DNA of 64,000 nt from Nitrosomonas sp. (GTDB lineage: Bacteria; Pseudomonadota; Gammaproteobacteria; Burkholderiales; Nitrosomonadaceae). How positions within the stretch are numbered: position 1 is the stretch's first letter; every line of letters starts with the position of its first letter. Both the position numbers and the translations under genes were made by a program. The notes under the pieces were generated by a model. The model searched no databases. It worked only from the letters and a program-made list of their open reading frames with translations, and was not told the origin of the DNA. This document shows, in pieces, positions 1 to 8,572 of this stretch. Where the stretch lies: NCBI RefSeq assembly GCF_021731985.1, contig NZ_JAKFWH010000089.1, forward strand, positions 34,317 to 98,316, given 5' to 3'.

Positions 1-1310
1 ACCAGGACCGTAGTATCACTTGTGAATCCGCTTCGCCGGATAGACTTTGTGCGATTGCTTCGATGTACGCAGCAGGCTCTGTGCTTGAATCAGCTTCTTC
101 CAGCAGATATGCCAGGCTTGCTGTCCATATTTTCTGTCTCCAGTGTGTTTGTGTACTTCGTCCGGTTATGCCAGTCGAGTGATATAGCTTGTCTCCTTGG
201 GCCAGCAGTTGTTCGATCAGCGCTGCAATTTGCGGTGCCAGCAGATAGACAATATCTAGCAGGATCGGCTGCGGCAGTTTACTTACCAGTTGGGTGCGCA
301 GTTCCGGTGATCGAATTAGGTCGCGTAGTTGTTGCTTAAGGGCGATAATCCGTACTTCTGTTGTATCCGACACAGCGCTTTCTGTTTCTACCAGCTTTGC
401 CTTGCATAGCGCTGCGACTATCCGTAAATACAAAGCGGTATGCGTCGTCTGGATTTCAGATTTTCTTTCCGACTGGGTGGTGGATTGGGTGTCTGTGGGT
501 TCTGCCTGTGCCGCTTTGTTCCAGTCCGGGTTGTTATTGTCGTTTCGGCTAGTGGCTCGCTGCGCCATTTTTGTAATTGCTTCCAAGTCAATTTCCCGGC
601 CTTGCAGCAGGTCTTCCAACAATCTCTGGTAATACGGTTGCTGGTCGCTTACTTGATTGGCTTGTGTTTCTATCGCTTGCAGAAAGGGGAGTCGATCAGT
701 GCTAGAAATAGAAGCTTCGGTTGTGAGCAGCATTTCAACCAGGTGGCGTAATTCGGCTGCATTCAGTTGTGCCGTTGTTAATTCATAACGGCCGCTTCGT
801 AAATCTTGATAAATACGTTGCAGTTGCGCTGGATATTGGGTAGCCAACTCTTCCAGCATTGTGCCTAAGTCTTGCTGCTCGGTAAGTCGCTTACCCATGG
901 CCAAGCGCTGGTGTGATCTCCAGTACGCAGCATTTTCTTCAGATTGTTCTGTAACAACGTCCGCAGTTCTTCGCGTTGTTTCGTTCCAGACGGGTGCATT
1001 TTCCCGGAAGGTCTGTAAGATCGTATGCAGCGCGCCGAAGGTTCTGCTTTGATCCAAGGCGTCATACCAGGCGCGTAGTATCACTTGTGAATCCGCTGCG
1101 TCGGGTAAACTTTGTGCGATTGCTTGAATGTACGCGGCAGGTTCCGTTCCCGGTCTAACTGCTGTCTGCAGATAAGCCAAGCTGGCAGCCCATATCTGTT
1201 GCTTCCAATGCTTCTGTGTACTCCGGTGTGTCACAGCAGGCCATCGATACAGTAGTGCCGCCTGTGCCAGCAGCTGTTCGATAAGTGCCGCCATCTGCGG
1301 TGCCAGCAGG
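1..1310 (-). repeat. Tandem repeat copy within the tape measure gene (period 1716 bp = 572 codons), left copy, may continue upstream
   Basis: 1-1310 reads the same as 1717-3026; ORF-track peptides at 294-632, 440-751, 861-1052, 865-1065 and 976-1158 recur exactly at +1716. Confidence 0.95.
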
Positions 1311-4309
1311 AAGGTGATGTCTAGCAGAATCGATTCTGGTAATTTACTCGCCAATTGTGCGCGCAGTTCCACCGACCGAAGCAAGTCGCGCAGTTGTTGC
1401 TTAAGGGCCGCATTCCGCGATTCCGGTGAGTTCAATGCAACGCTTTCTAGCTCTATCAGCTTTGCTTTGCGTAGCGCTGCTACTATCCTTGAATACAGTG
1501 ATTCATTCGCCGCTTCGGCTTGTCTTGGTGCTTCGGTAGTTGGCTGAATACTTGTTGATTCTGCTTTCTCTGCTTTTTCTATCCCTTCTATTCCCTTTGC
1601 CCGCGCTTCTTTTTCCCAAGCTGCATTGGGTTGATTCCATTGCAGCTCACTTGTAATGAGTGCCTGTAAAATCGTATGAATCGTGCCAAAGGTTTTGCTT
1701 TGATCCAGTGCGTCATACCAGGACCGTAGTATCACTTGTGAATCCGCTTCGCCGGATAGACTTTGTGCGATTGCTTCGATGTACGCAGCAGGCTCTGTGC
1801 TTGAATCAGCTTCTTCCAGCAGATATGCCAGGCTTGCTGTCCATATTTTCTGTCTCCAGTGTGTTTGTGTACTTCGTCCGGTTATGCCAGTCGAGTGATA
1901 TAGCTTGTCTCCTTGGGCCAGCAGTTGTTCGATCAGCGCTGCAATTTGCGGTGCCAGCAGATAGACAATATCTAGCAGGATCGGCTGCGGCAGTTTACTT
2001 ACCAGTTGGGTGCGCAGTTCCGGTGATCGAATTAGGTCGCGTAGTTGTTGCTTAAGGGCGATAATCCGTACTTCTGTTGTATCCGACACAGCGCTTTCTG
2101 TTTCTACCAGCTTTGCCTTGCATAGCGCTGCGACTATCCGTAAATACAAAGCGGTATGCGTCGTCTGGATTTCAGATTTTCTTTCCGACTGGGTGGTGGA
2201 TTGGGTGTCTGTGGGTTCTGCCTGTGCCGCTTTGTTCCAGTCCGGGTTGTTATTGTCGTTTCGGCTAGTGGCTCGCTGCGCCATTTTTGTAATTGCTTCC
2301 AAGTCAATTTCCCGGCCTTGCAGCAGGTCTTCCAACAATCTCTGGTAATACGGTTGCTGGTCGCTTACTTGATTGGCTTGTGTTTCTATCGCTTGCAGAA
2401 AGGGGAGTCGATCAGTGCTAGAAATAGAAGCTTCGGTTGTGAGCAGCATTTCAACCAGGTGGCGTAATTCGGCTGCATTCAGTTGTGCCGTTGTTAATTC
2501 ATAACGGCCGCTTCGTAAATCTTGATAAATACGTTGCAGTTGCGCTGGATATTGGGTAGCCAACTCTTCCAGCATTGTGCCTAAGTCTTGCTGCTCGGTA
2601 AGTCGCTTACCCATGGCCAAGCGCTGGTGTGATCTCCAGTACGCAGCATTTTCTTCAGATTGTTCTGTAACAACGTCCGCAGTTCTTCGCGTTGTTTCGT
2701 TCCAGACGGGTGCATTTTCCCGGAAGGTCTGTAAGATCGTATGCAGCGCGCCGAAGGTTCTGCTTTGATCCAAGGCGTCATACCAGGCGCGTAGTATCAC
2801 TTGTGAATCCGCTGCGTCGGGTAAACTTTGTGCGATTGCTTGAATGTACGCGGCAGGTTCCGTTCCCGGTCTAACTGCTGTCTGCAGATAAGCCAAGCTG
2901 GCAGCCCATATCTGTTGCTTCCAATGCTTCTGTGTACTCCGGTGTGTCACAGCAGGCCATCGATACAGTAGTGCCGCCTGTGCCAGCAGCTGTTCGATAA
3001 GTGCCGCCATCTGCGGTGCCAGCAGGCAGGCGATATCTAGCAGGATCGATTCTGGTAATTTACTCGCCAATTGAGCGCGTAGTTCCACCGACCGAAGCAA
3101 GTCGCGCAGTTGTTTCTTAAGGGTTGCATTCCGCGATTCCGCTGAGTCCGATGTAGTGCTTTCTAGTTCTATCAGCTTTGCTTTGCGTAGCGCTGCTACT
3201 ATCCTTGAATACAGTGATTCATTCGCCGCTTCGGCTTGTCTTGTTACTTCGGCAGTTGGCTGGACAGTTGTTAATTCGGCTTTTTCCACCCCTCCAGCCC
3301 CTTCCAGTCCATCTACTTCGCCTCCTGATAGGTCCCTTCCGCTCCCCCGGGGTGTGGGTGTGGCTATGGCTATGGCTAAGTCTTCTTCAGATACCTGAGT
3401 CTGGCCAATTGGGTATGCATGGAGTATCTGCAATGAAACATAGAGCATATCCCTGATTTTTCCTTCTTCACTGAATTGCTTAGCTGTCAGTGATATTCTC
3501 TGTAGCAGCAGAACCGGATCTTGCATTTGCATCACTGCCATATTCTTAACAAATCCGCCTAAAAGTACCACTGGATTTGCAGAAAGCCGAGAATCATCAA
3601 GTAGAAATTCAAATAGCTTAATCCACACTGCATCTACCCATTCAGTCTGATTGTCTGGAACAAAGCCGCTTTCTATCACTGCGAATCGATAGACCATCAA
3701 AAAATCCAGAAACAGATGTGCATGTGTTGGCACAATTTTGCTTAATAAGTTTTCCAGATGGCGTTGTGAGAACTGAGAAACCAGACGGTTGATGAGTGTA
3801 GCCCTATCAGATTTTGGCGCTCGTTTGAGCAGAGTAACCAGTGCCCCTCCAGCTTCTTGTAATACTTGCTGAAGCATTTTCTCATGCACACGCGCATCAG
3901 CTGTATCAATATGCCAAGGCATACTGCCTGTCAGCAGAAAATCTTGCAGTTTCTCCAGATCGGACTGAATTTTACTGAATCGTTTCGCTGGTAATATACC
4001 GTGCGATTCTAATTCAGGCTGTTGATCGTCTTTCCGGATGCCCCTCAGCTTGTCACTCAGCTTCTCTTGCAAGCGCCGTAGCAGCTCGACATAAAAATCA
4101 TCATTCGAAATATTGCCCAGATCAATTTCTATGTGATCTAAACGCAATACCGATTCCGCTTCATCAAAGTCATTTAAAATCACATCAATGGCAGGTAACA
4201 ACCTTGCTGTCAGCCAAGCGTTCATTTCTGACTCATATTCATTGGCTATTGCCACTGAATCAAACGAACAGTCAAAAATTAGCTCATCAATGCGATGTAT
4301 TGTTGACAT
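1..4309 (-). CDS. Contractile injection system tape measure protein (CIS_TMP / Afp14-like), 3' end beyond the left window edge
   Basis: Hand translation from ATG at 4309 (MSTIHRIDELIFDCSFDSVAIANEYESEMNAWLTARLLPAIDVILNDFDEAESVLRLDHIEIDLGNI...) has no stop down to position 1 (at least 1436 codons). N-terminus resembles eCIS tape measure proteins and the gene follows the baseplate genes. Missing from the ORF track, presumably because no stop lies inside the window. Confidence 0.85.
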   Translation of the reverse strand, partial: MSTIHRIDELIFDCSFDSVAIANEYESEMNAWLTARLLPAIDVILNDFDEAESVLRLDHIEIDLGNISNDDFYVELLRRLQEKLSDKLRGIRKDDQQPELESHGILPAKRFSKIQSDLEKLQDFLLTGSMPWHIDTADARVHEKMLQQVLQEAGGALVTLLKRAPKSDRATLINRLVSQFSQRHLENLLSKIVPTHAHLFLDFLMVYRFAVIESGFVPDNQTEWVDAVWIKLFEFLLDDSRLSANPVVLLGGFVKNMAVMQMQDPVLLLQRISLTAKQFSEEGKIRDMLYVSLQILHAYPIGQTQVSEEDLAIAIATPTPRGSGRDLSGGEVDGLEGAGGVEKAELTTVQPTAEVTRQAEAANESLYSRIVAALRKAKLIELESTTSDSAESRNATLKKQLRDLLRSVELRAQLASKLPESILLDIACLLAPQMAALIEQLLAQAALLYRWPAVTHRSTQKHWKQQIWAASLAYLQTAVRPGTEPAAYIQAIAQSLPDAADSQVILRAWYDALDQSRTFGALHTILQTFRENAPVWNETTRRTADVVTEQSEENAAYWRSHQRLAMGKRLTEQQDLGTMLEELATQYPAQLQRIYQDLRSGRYELTTAQLNAAELRHLVEMLLTTEASISSTDRLPFLQAIETQANQVSDQQPYYQRLLEDLLQGREIDLEAITKMAQRATSRNDNNNPDWNKAAQAEPTDTQSTTQSERKSEIQTTHTALYLRIVAALCKAKLVETESAVSDTTEVRIIALKQQLRDLIRSPELRTQLVSKLPQPILLDIVYLLAPQIAALIEQLLAQGDKLYHSTGITGRSTQTHWRQKIWTASLAYLLEEADSSTEPAAYIEAIAQSLSGEADSQVILRSWYDALDQSKTFGTIHTILQALITSELQWNQPNAAWEKEARAKGIEGIEKAEKAESTSIQPTTEAPRQAEAANESLYSRIVAALRKAKLIELESVALNSPESRNAALKQQLRDLLRSVELRAQLASKLPESILLDITFLLAPQMAALIEQLLAQAALLYRWPAVTHRSTQKHWKQQIWAASLAYLQTAVRPGTEPAAYIQAIAQSLPDAADSQVILRAWYDALDQSRTFGALHTILQTFRENAPVWNETTRRTADVVTEQSEENAAYWRSHQRLAMGKRLTEQQDLGTMLEELATQYPAQLQRIYQDLRSGRYELTTAQLNAAELRHLVEMLLTTEASISSTDRLPFLQAIETQANQVSDQQPYYQRLLEDLLQGREIDLEAITKMAQRATSRNDNNNPDWNKAAQAEPTDTQSTTQSERKSEIQTTHTALYLRIVAALCKAKLVETESAVSDTTEVRIIALKQQLRDLIRSPELRTQLVSKLPQPILLDIVYLLAPQIAALIEQLLAQGDKLYHSTGITGRSTQTHWRQKIWTASLAYLLEEADSSTEPAAYIEAIAQSLSGEADSQVILRSW
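1717..3026 (-). repeat. Tandem repeat copy within the tape measure gene, right copy; similarity continues at lower identity to about 3260
   Basis: Same as above; first difference seen at 1311 versus 3027 (aaggtgatgt versus caggcgatat). Confidence 0.95.
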
Positions 4310-4315
4310 GTGCTA

Positions 4316-7300
4316 TTAAATCCAACATTCACATTCGGTTTCTTTCCTGTTCTTTAGCAGAAAAGAAATCAGCCTTTCCGATGCTTTATTCAATTGATCG
4401 CGATTACTCTGGTTATTGTGTAAATTGGCTTGCCGCATACAAAATAACCAAATTCTATAGCGCTGTTCAAAATCTTGCATATAAACAAAATCAAGCCAGT
4501 AGAACTCGGGGAAAATATGTGCAGGGAGATTCTTAATGACAGTTTCTTGCGCAAATTTCCTGAATTCTTTATTTGAGAATCTTGCCGTCCAGGATGGAAA
4601 AATTACACTAATACGAAAATCAAAAAATGACTCACTATCCGAAACGCCGTTGAGTTCACTTTCTCTCTTGGGCCGTAACAGCACGTGCTCGAGCATATGG
4701 AAGTTTTCACAGGCCATATTCAGTTGCGTGACAGTACTACAAAACTCATGCGCATATGACGTTGCTTCATCCAAACTATCCTTGCTGCCAAGCGGCCACA
4801 GCAGGTCATTCTGTTCAGATTTTAAACACACGACCGTCTTTTGGCCGGAACTTACGAGTCTATAGTTTTTTAATTCAACACCTTCTTTAAAAACAGAGTA
4901 ACCAAAAGCTGGAAGCTTTTCAGGAATAACCACTTCTGTATACTTCTCTTCATCGAAGAATACAGAAATTCCCTTATTGTCCATTTCTGCTGGTAAGAAG
5001 CTGATCCCCTCTGCCAGAACTTGGTCAGGTATTAGACGGCTGTTCCTTTTGATCAATACATCTGTAATGGATGAAATACAATCGAACTGGCTGAGTCCAA
5101 GTAAAATACTTATCCGTTTATGGACACCGGCAATATTTTTTTTCTCCTCCTCGCATCCAGTGAGCGCTGGGTGTAAATAGTTAAAACCTTTCGCTCTATC
5201 GCGTGAAATCTCTCGAATACACTTCAGAAAATTAATTTTATTTTCGATAATCCATTTACCCGGATCAATACGCCGGTAACAATCGAACTCTAATAGTGAT
5301 CGTTGTGGATATTGTTCGCCATACATCGCTAACAATGTATCCAATACACGATTTCTGCGATCAATGAAACGATCATAATGCACAAGAATCTCAGAAAGCA
5401 AAGCTTGACTGTGTGGCTTGCCTTTCACATACAATGACTCAATGTCTGGAATATTCTGATTGGTCAGAAACTGTGAGAAACACGATTGCTCAAGTTCAGA
5501 ATCTAAAGAAAAAAGCCTTGGAATCTCTTGCAGGTTTTTTAAGTAATTTGCCATCAACTGCTCAAATGGAAACAAATATGCTTTTAATTGCTTAGCCTTC
5601 GCTTTTGTTTTAGCTGATTCTGAACGCGGAATACCATAGCGGTTAATGCCGTAAATAGCCGGAAATTGATTCTGGATTGAAAAATAATCCTCTAGCGCAC
5701 GCCGCTGCCCTTCAGGTAACTGAATCAATTGCGCAAAGGATGGACGATTATTCCTGAATGCATGGTATTCAAATATTAATTTCCTAAGTTCCAACCGGGC
5801 TTCTTCCAATAGCGCTTCATCTTGTTTATTTTCGTAGTATTCAAAGCTGGTTGTTTTAGCGCTTTGATCCTTACGGCTTGCACCTTGTCGAAGCACTAGC
5901 CGCAAAATCTGCATCGACTTGCCAGTTTCGGGAAAACATAAATCCGGAAGTTTGGATGAATCGTAGGAAATACTCGTGTACATCTGGTTTTCCTGATCGA
6001 TCAGATACAGATCATGAACCTTGACAACGCCCTCGATTTGATTGATCAGAGAAATTAAATCGACAACACTTAAAATCTCCTGTGATATTTCAAAACATCG
6101 ATCGCGGATATATCCATGCGTGGTTAACGGACCTGAGAAAATCTGCTCGTAGCTACCGGTCTGACTGAATATGGATTCATAGCGATCAATTTGAATGCCG
6201 GAAGAGATATAGTGCGCACATTTGAGGAAAATTTCCGCATAAATTTTTGCGGTATTGTAAGAAGGTCGTATTTCCACTTCTCCCGCCAGGTAATACGGTA
6301 TCGTCTGGAAAATCTCGATCCGATCAACATCCTCACAAAGATTTCGATGTCTCGCAAAAACGGATAAAATTCTTTGTTTAATGGCGATCTCATCCAGCTT
6401 TCCCACCACCTGATCGAAATTCTCAGTTGATGAAAACAAATCCTTTTTGATTCCTCGCAATGTTTTATCCAGCTTGGACAAAGCAATATCAAACCGTGAC
6501 AATGGGATAGCTAGCTTTGCCAGCAAGTCGCCACAGAGAGAAATCAAATTATCAGAATTTGATTCGAGCTCAGATAGGATAGGCTTTAGTGCATCGATTA
6601 GTTTTGCATAACTGAATACGATATGCAGTTTTGACAAAACCGCATCTAATCTAGAAGTTAAATCTGGGCTATCGGGTGAATCGATAATCACCGACCAAAT
6701 ATAATTGATCTGACTCCATAATCTGTCCACATACGCCAAGCTCGTATCGAGTTGATGCAGGATTTTTCCTATTTGATCATCAAGCTGCTTAGCCTCATCC
6801 ACTAACAGGCATGTGCTTCCAACTAGAATACCTCCCTTTTTGAAGGTTCCATACCAGGCATCCAGGCGATCGCCCAGTTGATCGAGGAGTATATGTATAC
6901 TGTTTGAAGTGGCACTTAATCGTTCCAATTTTCCGGACAGTTCGCTCAGACTCGCATTGCGCTCCGGCTTGCCGGCATGACTCCTAATCGACTCATCATC
7001 AATTTTCACATAGATAGTGTACAAGCCTCTTGCTGCCGAGCCTCCTCCCGCAGCGCAAGGCTCAAGCCAGATATAATCAATCTCAGGAATCGCGTCATAA
7101 AGAATTTTCTGGTAGTCAACTTCGGTGACTGCAGCACTGGGCAGGATGTCTTCAGGCGAGAATAAAGCTTGCTGCGGGTAATCAATCCGATTCTTTTCAT
7201 TAACCAGATAATCCTGAATCTCAAATCCTGACCGGTAGGAGAGTTCTGTCAATCCATAGCAGAGCTGCTCCAGGATGGTGACTCCGGGGTCATGCAAATT

Positions 7301-7441
7301 ATAGTCAGTCCAGATTTCTCCGCATAAATCCTGAACCTTGTTGATTGCTTCTTTTCTTAACGTTTCAAAATCAAGCCCATCGGGATCGATTCTGATGCGT
7401 TGTATTTGGTTAGATTCCGGCATGCTCTGATGAAGCCGCAT
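4316..7441 (-). CDS. eCIS baseplate protein, baseplate J/Afp12-like
   Basis: 1041 aa; N-terminal 'IWTDYNLHDPGVTILEQLCYGLTELSYR' is typical of eCIS baseplate J-like proteins. Confidence 0.8.
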   Translation of the reverse strand: MRLHQSMPESNQIQRIRIDPDGLDFETLRKEAINKVQDLCGEIWTDYNLHDPGVTILEQLCYGLTELSYRSGFEIQDYLVNEKNRIDYPQQALFSPEDILPSAAVTEVDYQKILYDAIPEIDYIWLEPCAAGGGSAARGLYTIYVKIDDESIRSHAGKPERNASLSELSGKLERLSATSNSIHILLDQLGDRLDAWYGTFKKGGILVGSTCLLVDEAKQLDDQIGKILHQLDTSLAYVDRLWSQINYIWSVIIDSPDSPDLTSRLDAVLSKLHIVFSYAKLIDALKPILSELESNSDNLISLCGDLLAKLAIPLSRFDIALSKLDKTLRGIKKDLFSSTENFDQVVGKLDEIAIKQRILSVFARHRNLCEDVDRIEIFQTIPYYLAGEVEIRPSYNTAKIYAEIFLKCAHYISSGIQIDRYESIFSQTGSYEQIFSGPLTTHGYIRDRCFEISQEILSVVDLISLINQIEGVVKVHDLYLIDQENQMYTSISYDSSKLPDLCFPETGKSMQILRLVLRQGASRKDQSAKTTSFEYYENKQDEALLEEARLELRKLIFEYHAFRNNRPSFAQLIQLPEGQRRALEDYFSIQNQFPAIYGINRYGIPRSESAKTKAKAKQLKAYLFPFEQLMANYLKNLQEIPRLFSLDSELEQSCFSQFLTNQNIPDIESLYVKGKPHSQALLSEILVHYDRFIDRRNRVLDTLLAMYGEQYPQRSLLEFDCYRRIDPGKWIIENKINFLKCIREISRDRAKGFNYLHPALTGCEEEKKNIAGVHKRISILLGLSQFDCISSITDVLIKRNSRLIPDQVLAEGISFLPAEMDNKGISVFFDEEKYTEVVIPEKLPAFGYSVFKEGVELKNYRLVSSGQKTVVCLKSEQNDLLWPLGSKDSLDEATSYAHEFCSTVTQLNMACENFHMLEHVLLRPKRESELNGVSDSESFFDFRISVIFPSWTARFSNKEFRKFAQETVIKNLPAHIFPEFYWLDFVYMQDFEQRYRIWLFCMRQANLHNNQSNRDQLNKASERLISFLLKNRKETECECWI

Positions 7442-7739
7442 CTGCGCGCTGATTATCCATTTGCACTTGGATCTGCTGGTTTAAAACAGCCAGCAGCTTA
7501 TGCACACGTTGATAGGGCATATTGCCTAAAGCTTTAATGGAAAACGAAAGCTCGGATTCAGTAAAAGTAAATTCTTGCCGCGCGTTTTGCGCAACACCGG
7601 GTGGAAACACACTGTTGGCTTGTTGATTTAATTTACCAATCAATTCAAAAACAGATTTGAATGGGCATTCAGCAAGCGCTTCCAAAAGTAAATTACCCTC
7701 TTCAAGATTTAAATAAATTGTTAAAACATGCGCGGACAT
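7410..7739 (-). CDS. Small conserved eCIS-associated hypothetical protein
   Basis: 109 aa ORF whose 3' end overlaps the next baseplate gene by about 30 bp. Confidence 0.6.
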   Translation of the reverse strand: MSAHVLTIYLNLEEGNLLLEALAECPFKSVFELIGKLNQQANSVFPPGVAQNARQEFTFTESELSFSIKALGNMPYQRVHKLLAVLNQQIQVQMDNQRADAASSEHAGI

Positions 7740-7744
7740 TTTGT

Positions 7745-8572
7745 TTATTTTTTATCCTGTCTTTTTCTCAAAACTTTCGGCGACGCTACTTCCGGTTCCC
7801 TTTCGCTCCCATACATGACCGGATCATGCCATAGCCGGGTGATATGATAGTTCACCCATATCTTGTCACCATATGAAGACTCGACACGAAGCTGCAGTGT
7901 ATATTCGAAGTTCTCGGTATTAGCACCGTTTTCCCAGCGTAACTCGAGGCGATTACATTTTGCGCCGTAATGCGCTTGATGATAGGTGATGTGGCTTTTA
8001 TCATGATAGGTATTGAGTGCAAACGCATGCATTAAGGCAAACTTACCATCAGCATCTTTACCACCGACCCCCGCAACCACTTCAAAAGCCTGGCAACCTG
8101 TCAGCATTTCGGTAATATCGTGCCAGTTTCCATCTGCAGGCACTGCCAGCTCCCCACGGCGTCCTACTCTTCCATAACAGGCAATCGTACCGGCAACATC
8201 AAGCTCGAACCGAGGGTTATCCGTATTGATCCCCACACCCATTTTAGGCACATCGCCCGACTCAGTGTTATCACTGCCAACGCTTCGTAATGTTAGAATA
8301 TGCGGGTTACTGCTATTGCCAAAACTCAGATTCTCAGTTGCTTTATCAATACCAACAAACCACATGGAACTCAGTGTCGCCATATTCTGATAAAAACTCA
8401 TCAGCTTTCCATCTCCCAACTGGAAAATTCTGAGCCCATCCTCCACTGTCTTTTCAAATCCGTCATCGACCAGATTCAGTGTCGAATCAATTAAATCGGC
8501 AAACGCCACTTCAGATGGCATTCTGCCATTCTTGAACTTGGCTTCTAATGTTTTTCTATCTTTTCGCGCCAT
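7745..8572 (-). CDS. eCIS-associated fibre/adhesin-like protein
   Basis: 275 aa; 'MGVGINTDNPRFELDVAGTIACYGRVGRRG' resembles tail-fibre trimer/chaperone-boundary motifs, followed by a beta-rich C-terminus; embedded between baseplate genes. Confidence 0.55.
   Translation of the reverse strand: MARKDRKTLEAKFKNGRMPSEVAFADLIDSTLNLVDDGFEKTVEDGLRIFQLGDGKLMSFYQNMATLSSMWFVGIDKATENLSFGNSSNPHILTLRSVGSDNTESGDVPKMGVGINTDNPRFELDVAGTIACYGRVGRRGELAVPADGNWHDITEMLTGCQAFEVVAGVGGKDADGKFALMHAFALNTYHDKSHITYHQAHYGAKCNRLELRWENGANTENFEYTLQLRVESSYGDKIWVNYHITRLWHDPVMYGSEREPEVASPKVLRKRQDKK

Noticed and set aside
1-3432. Repeat array as an insertion sequence, CRISPR or assembly duplication
   Set aside because: The period is a multiple of 3, the coding frame stays open through it, there are no terminal inverted repeats, and nested diverged modules support a real protein repeat. 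An assembly artefact cannot be fully excluded and is listed as a refutation test.
22-3456. Many plus-strand ORFs in the repeat region (22-339, 294-632, 1660-2055 and others)
   Set aside because: They are antisense to the continuous minus-strand tape measure frame and recur only because the DNA is repeated.
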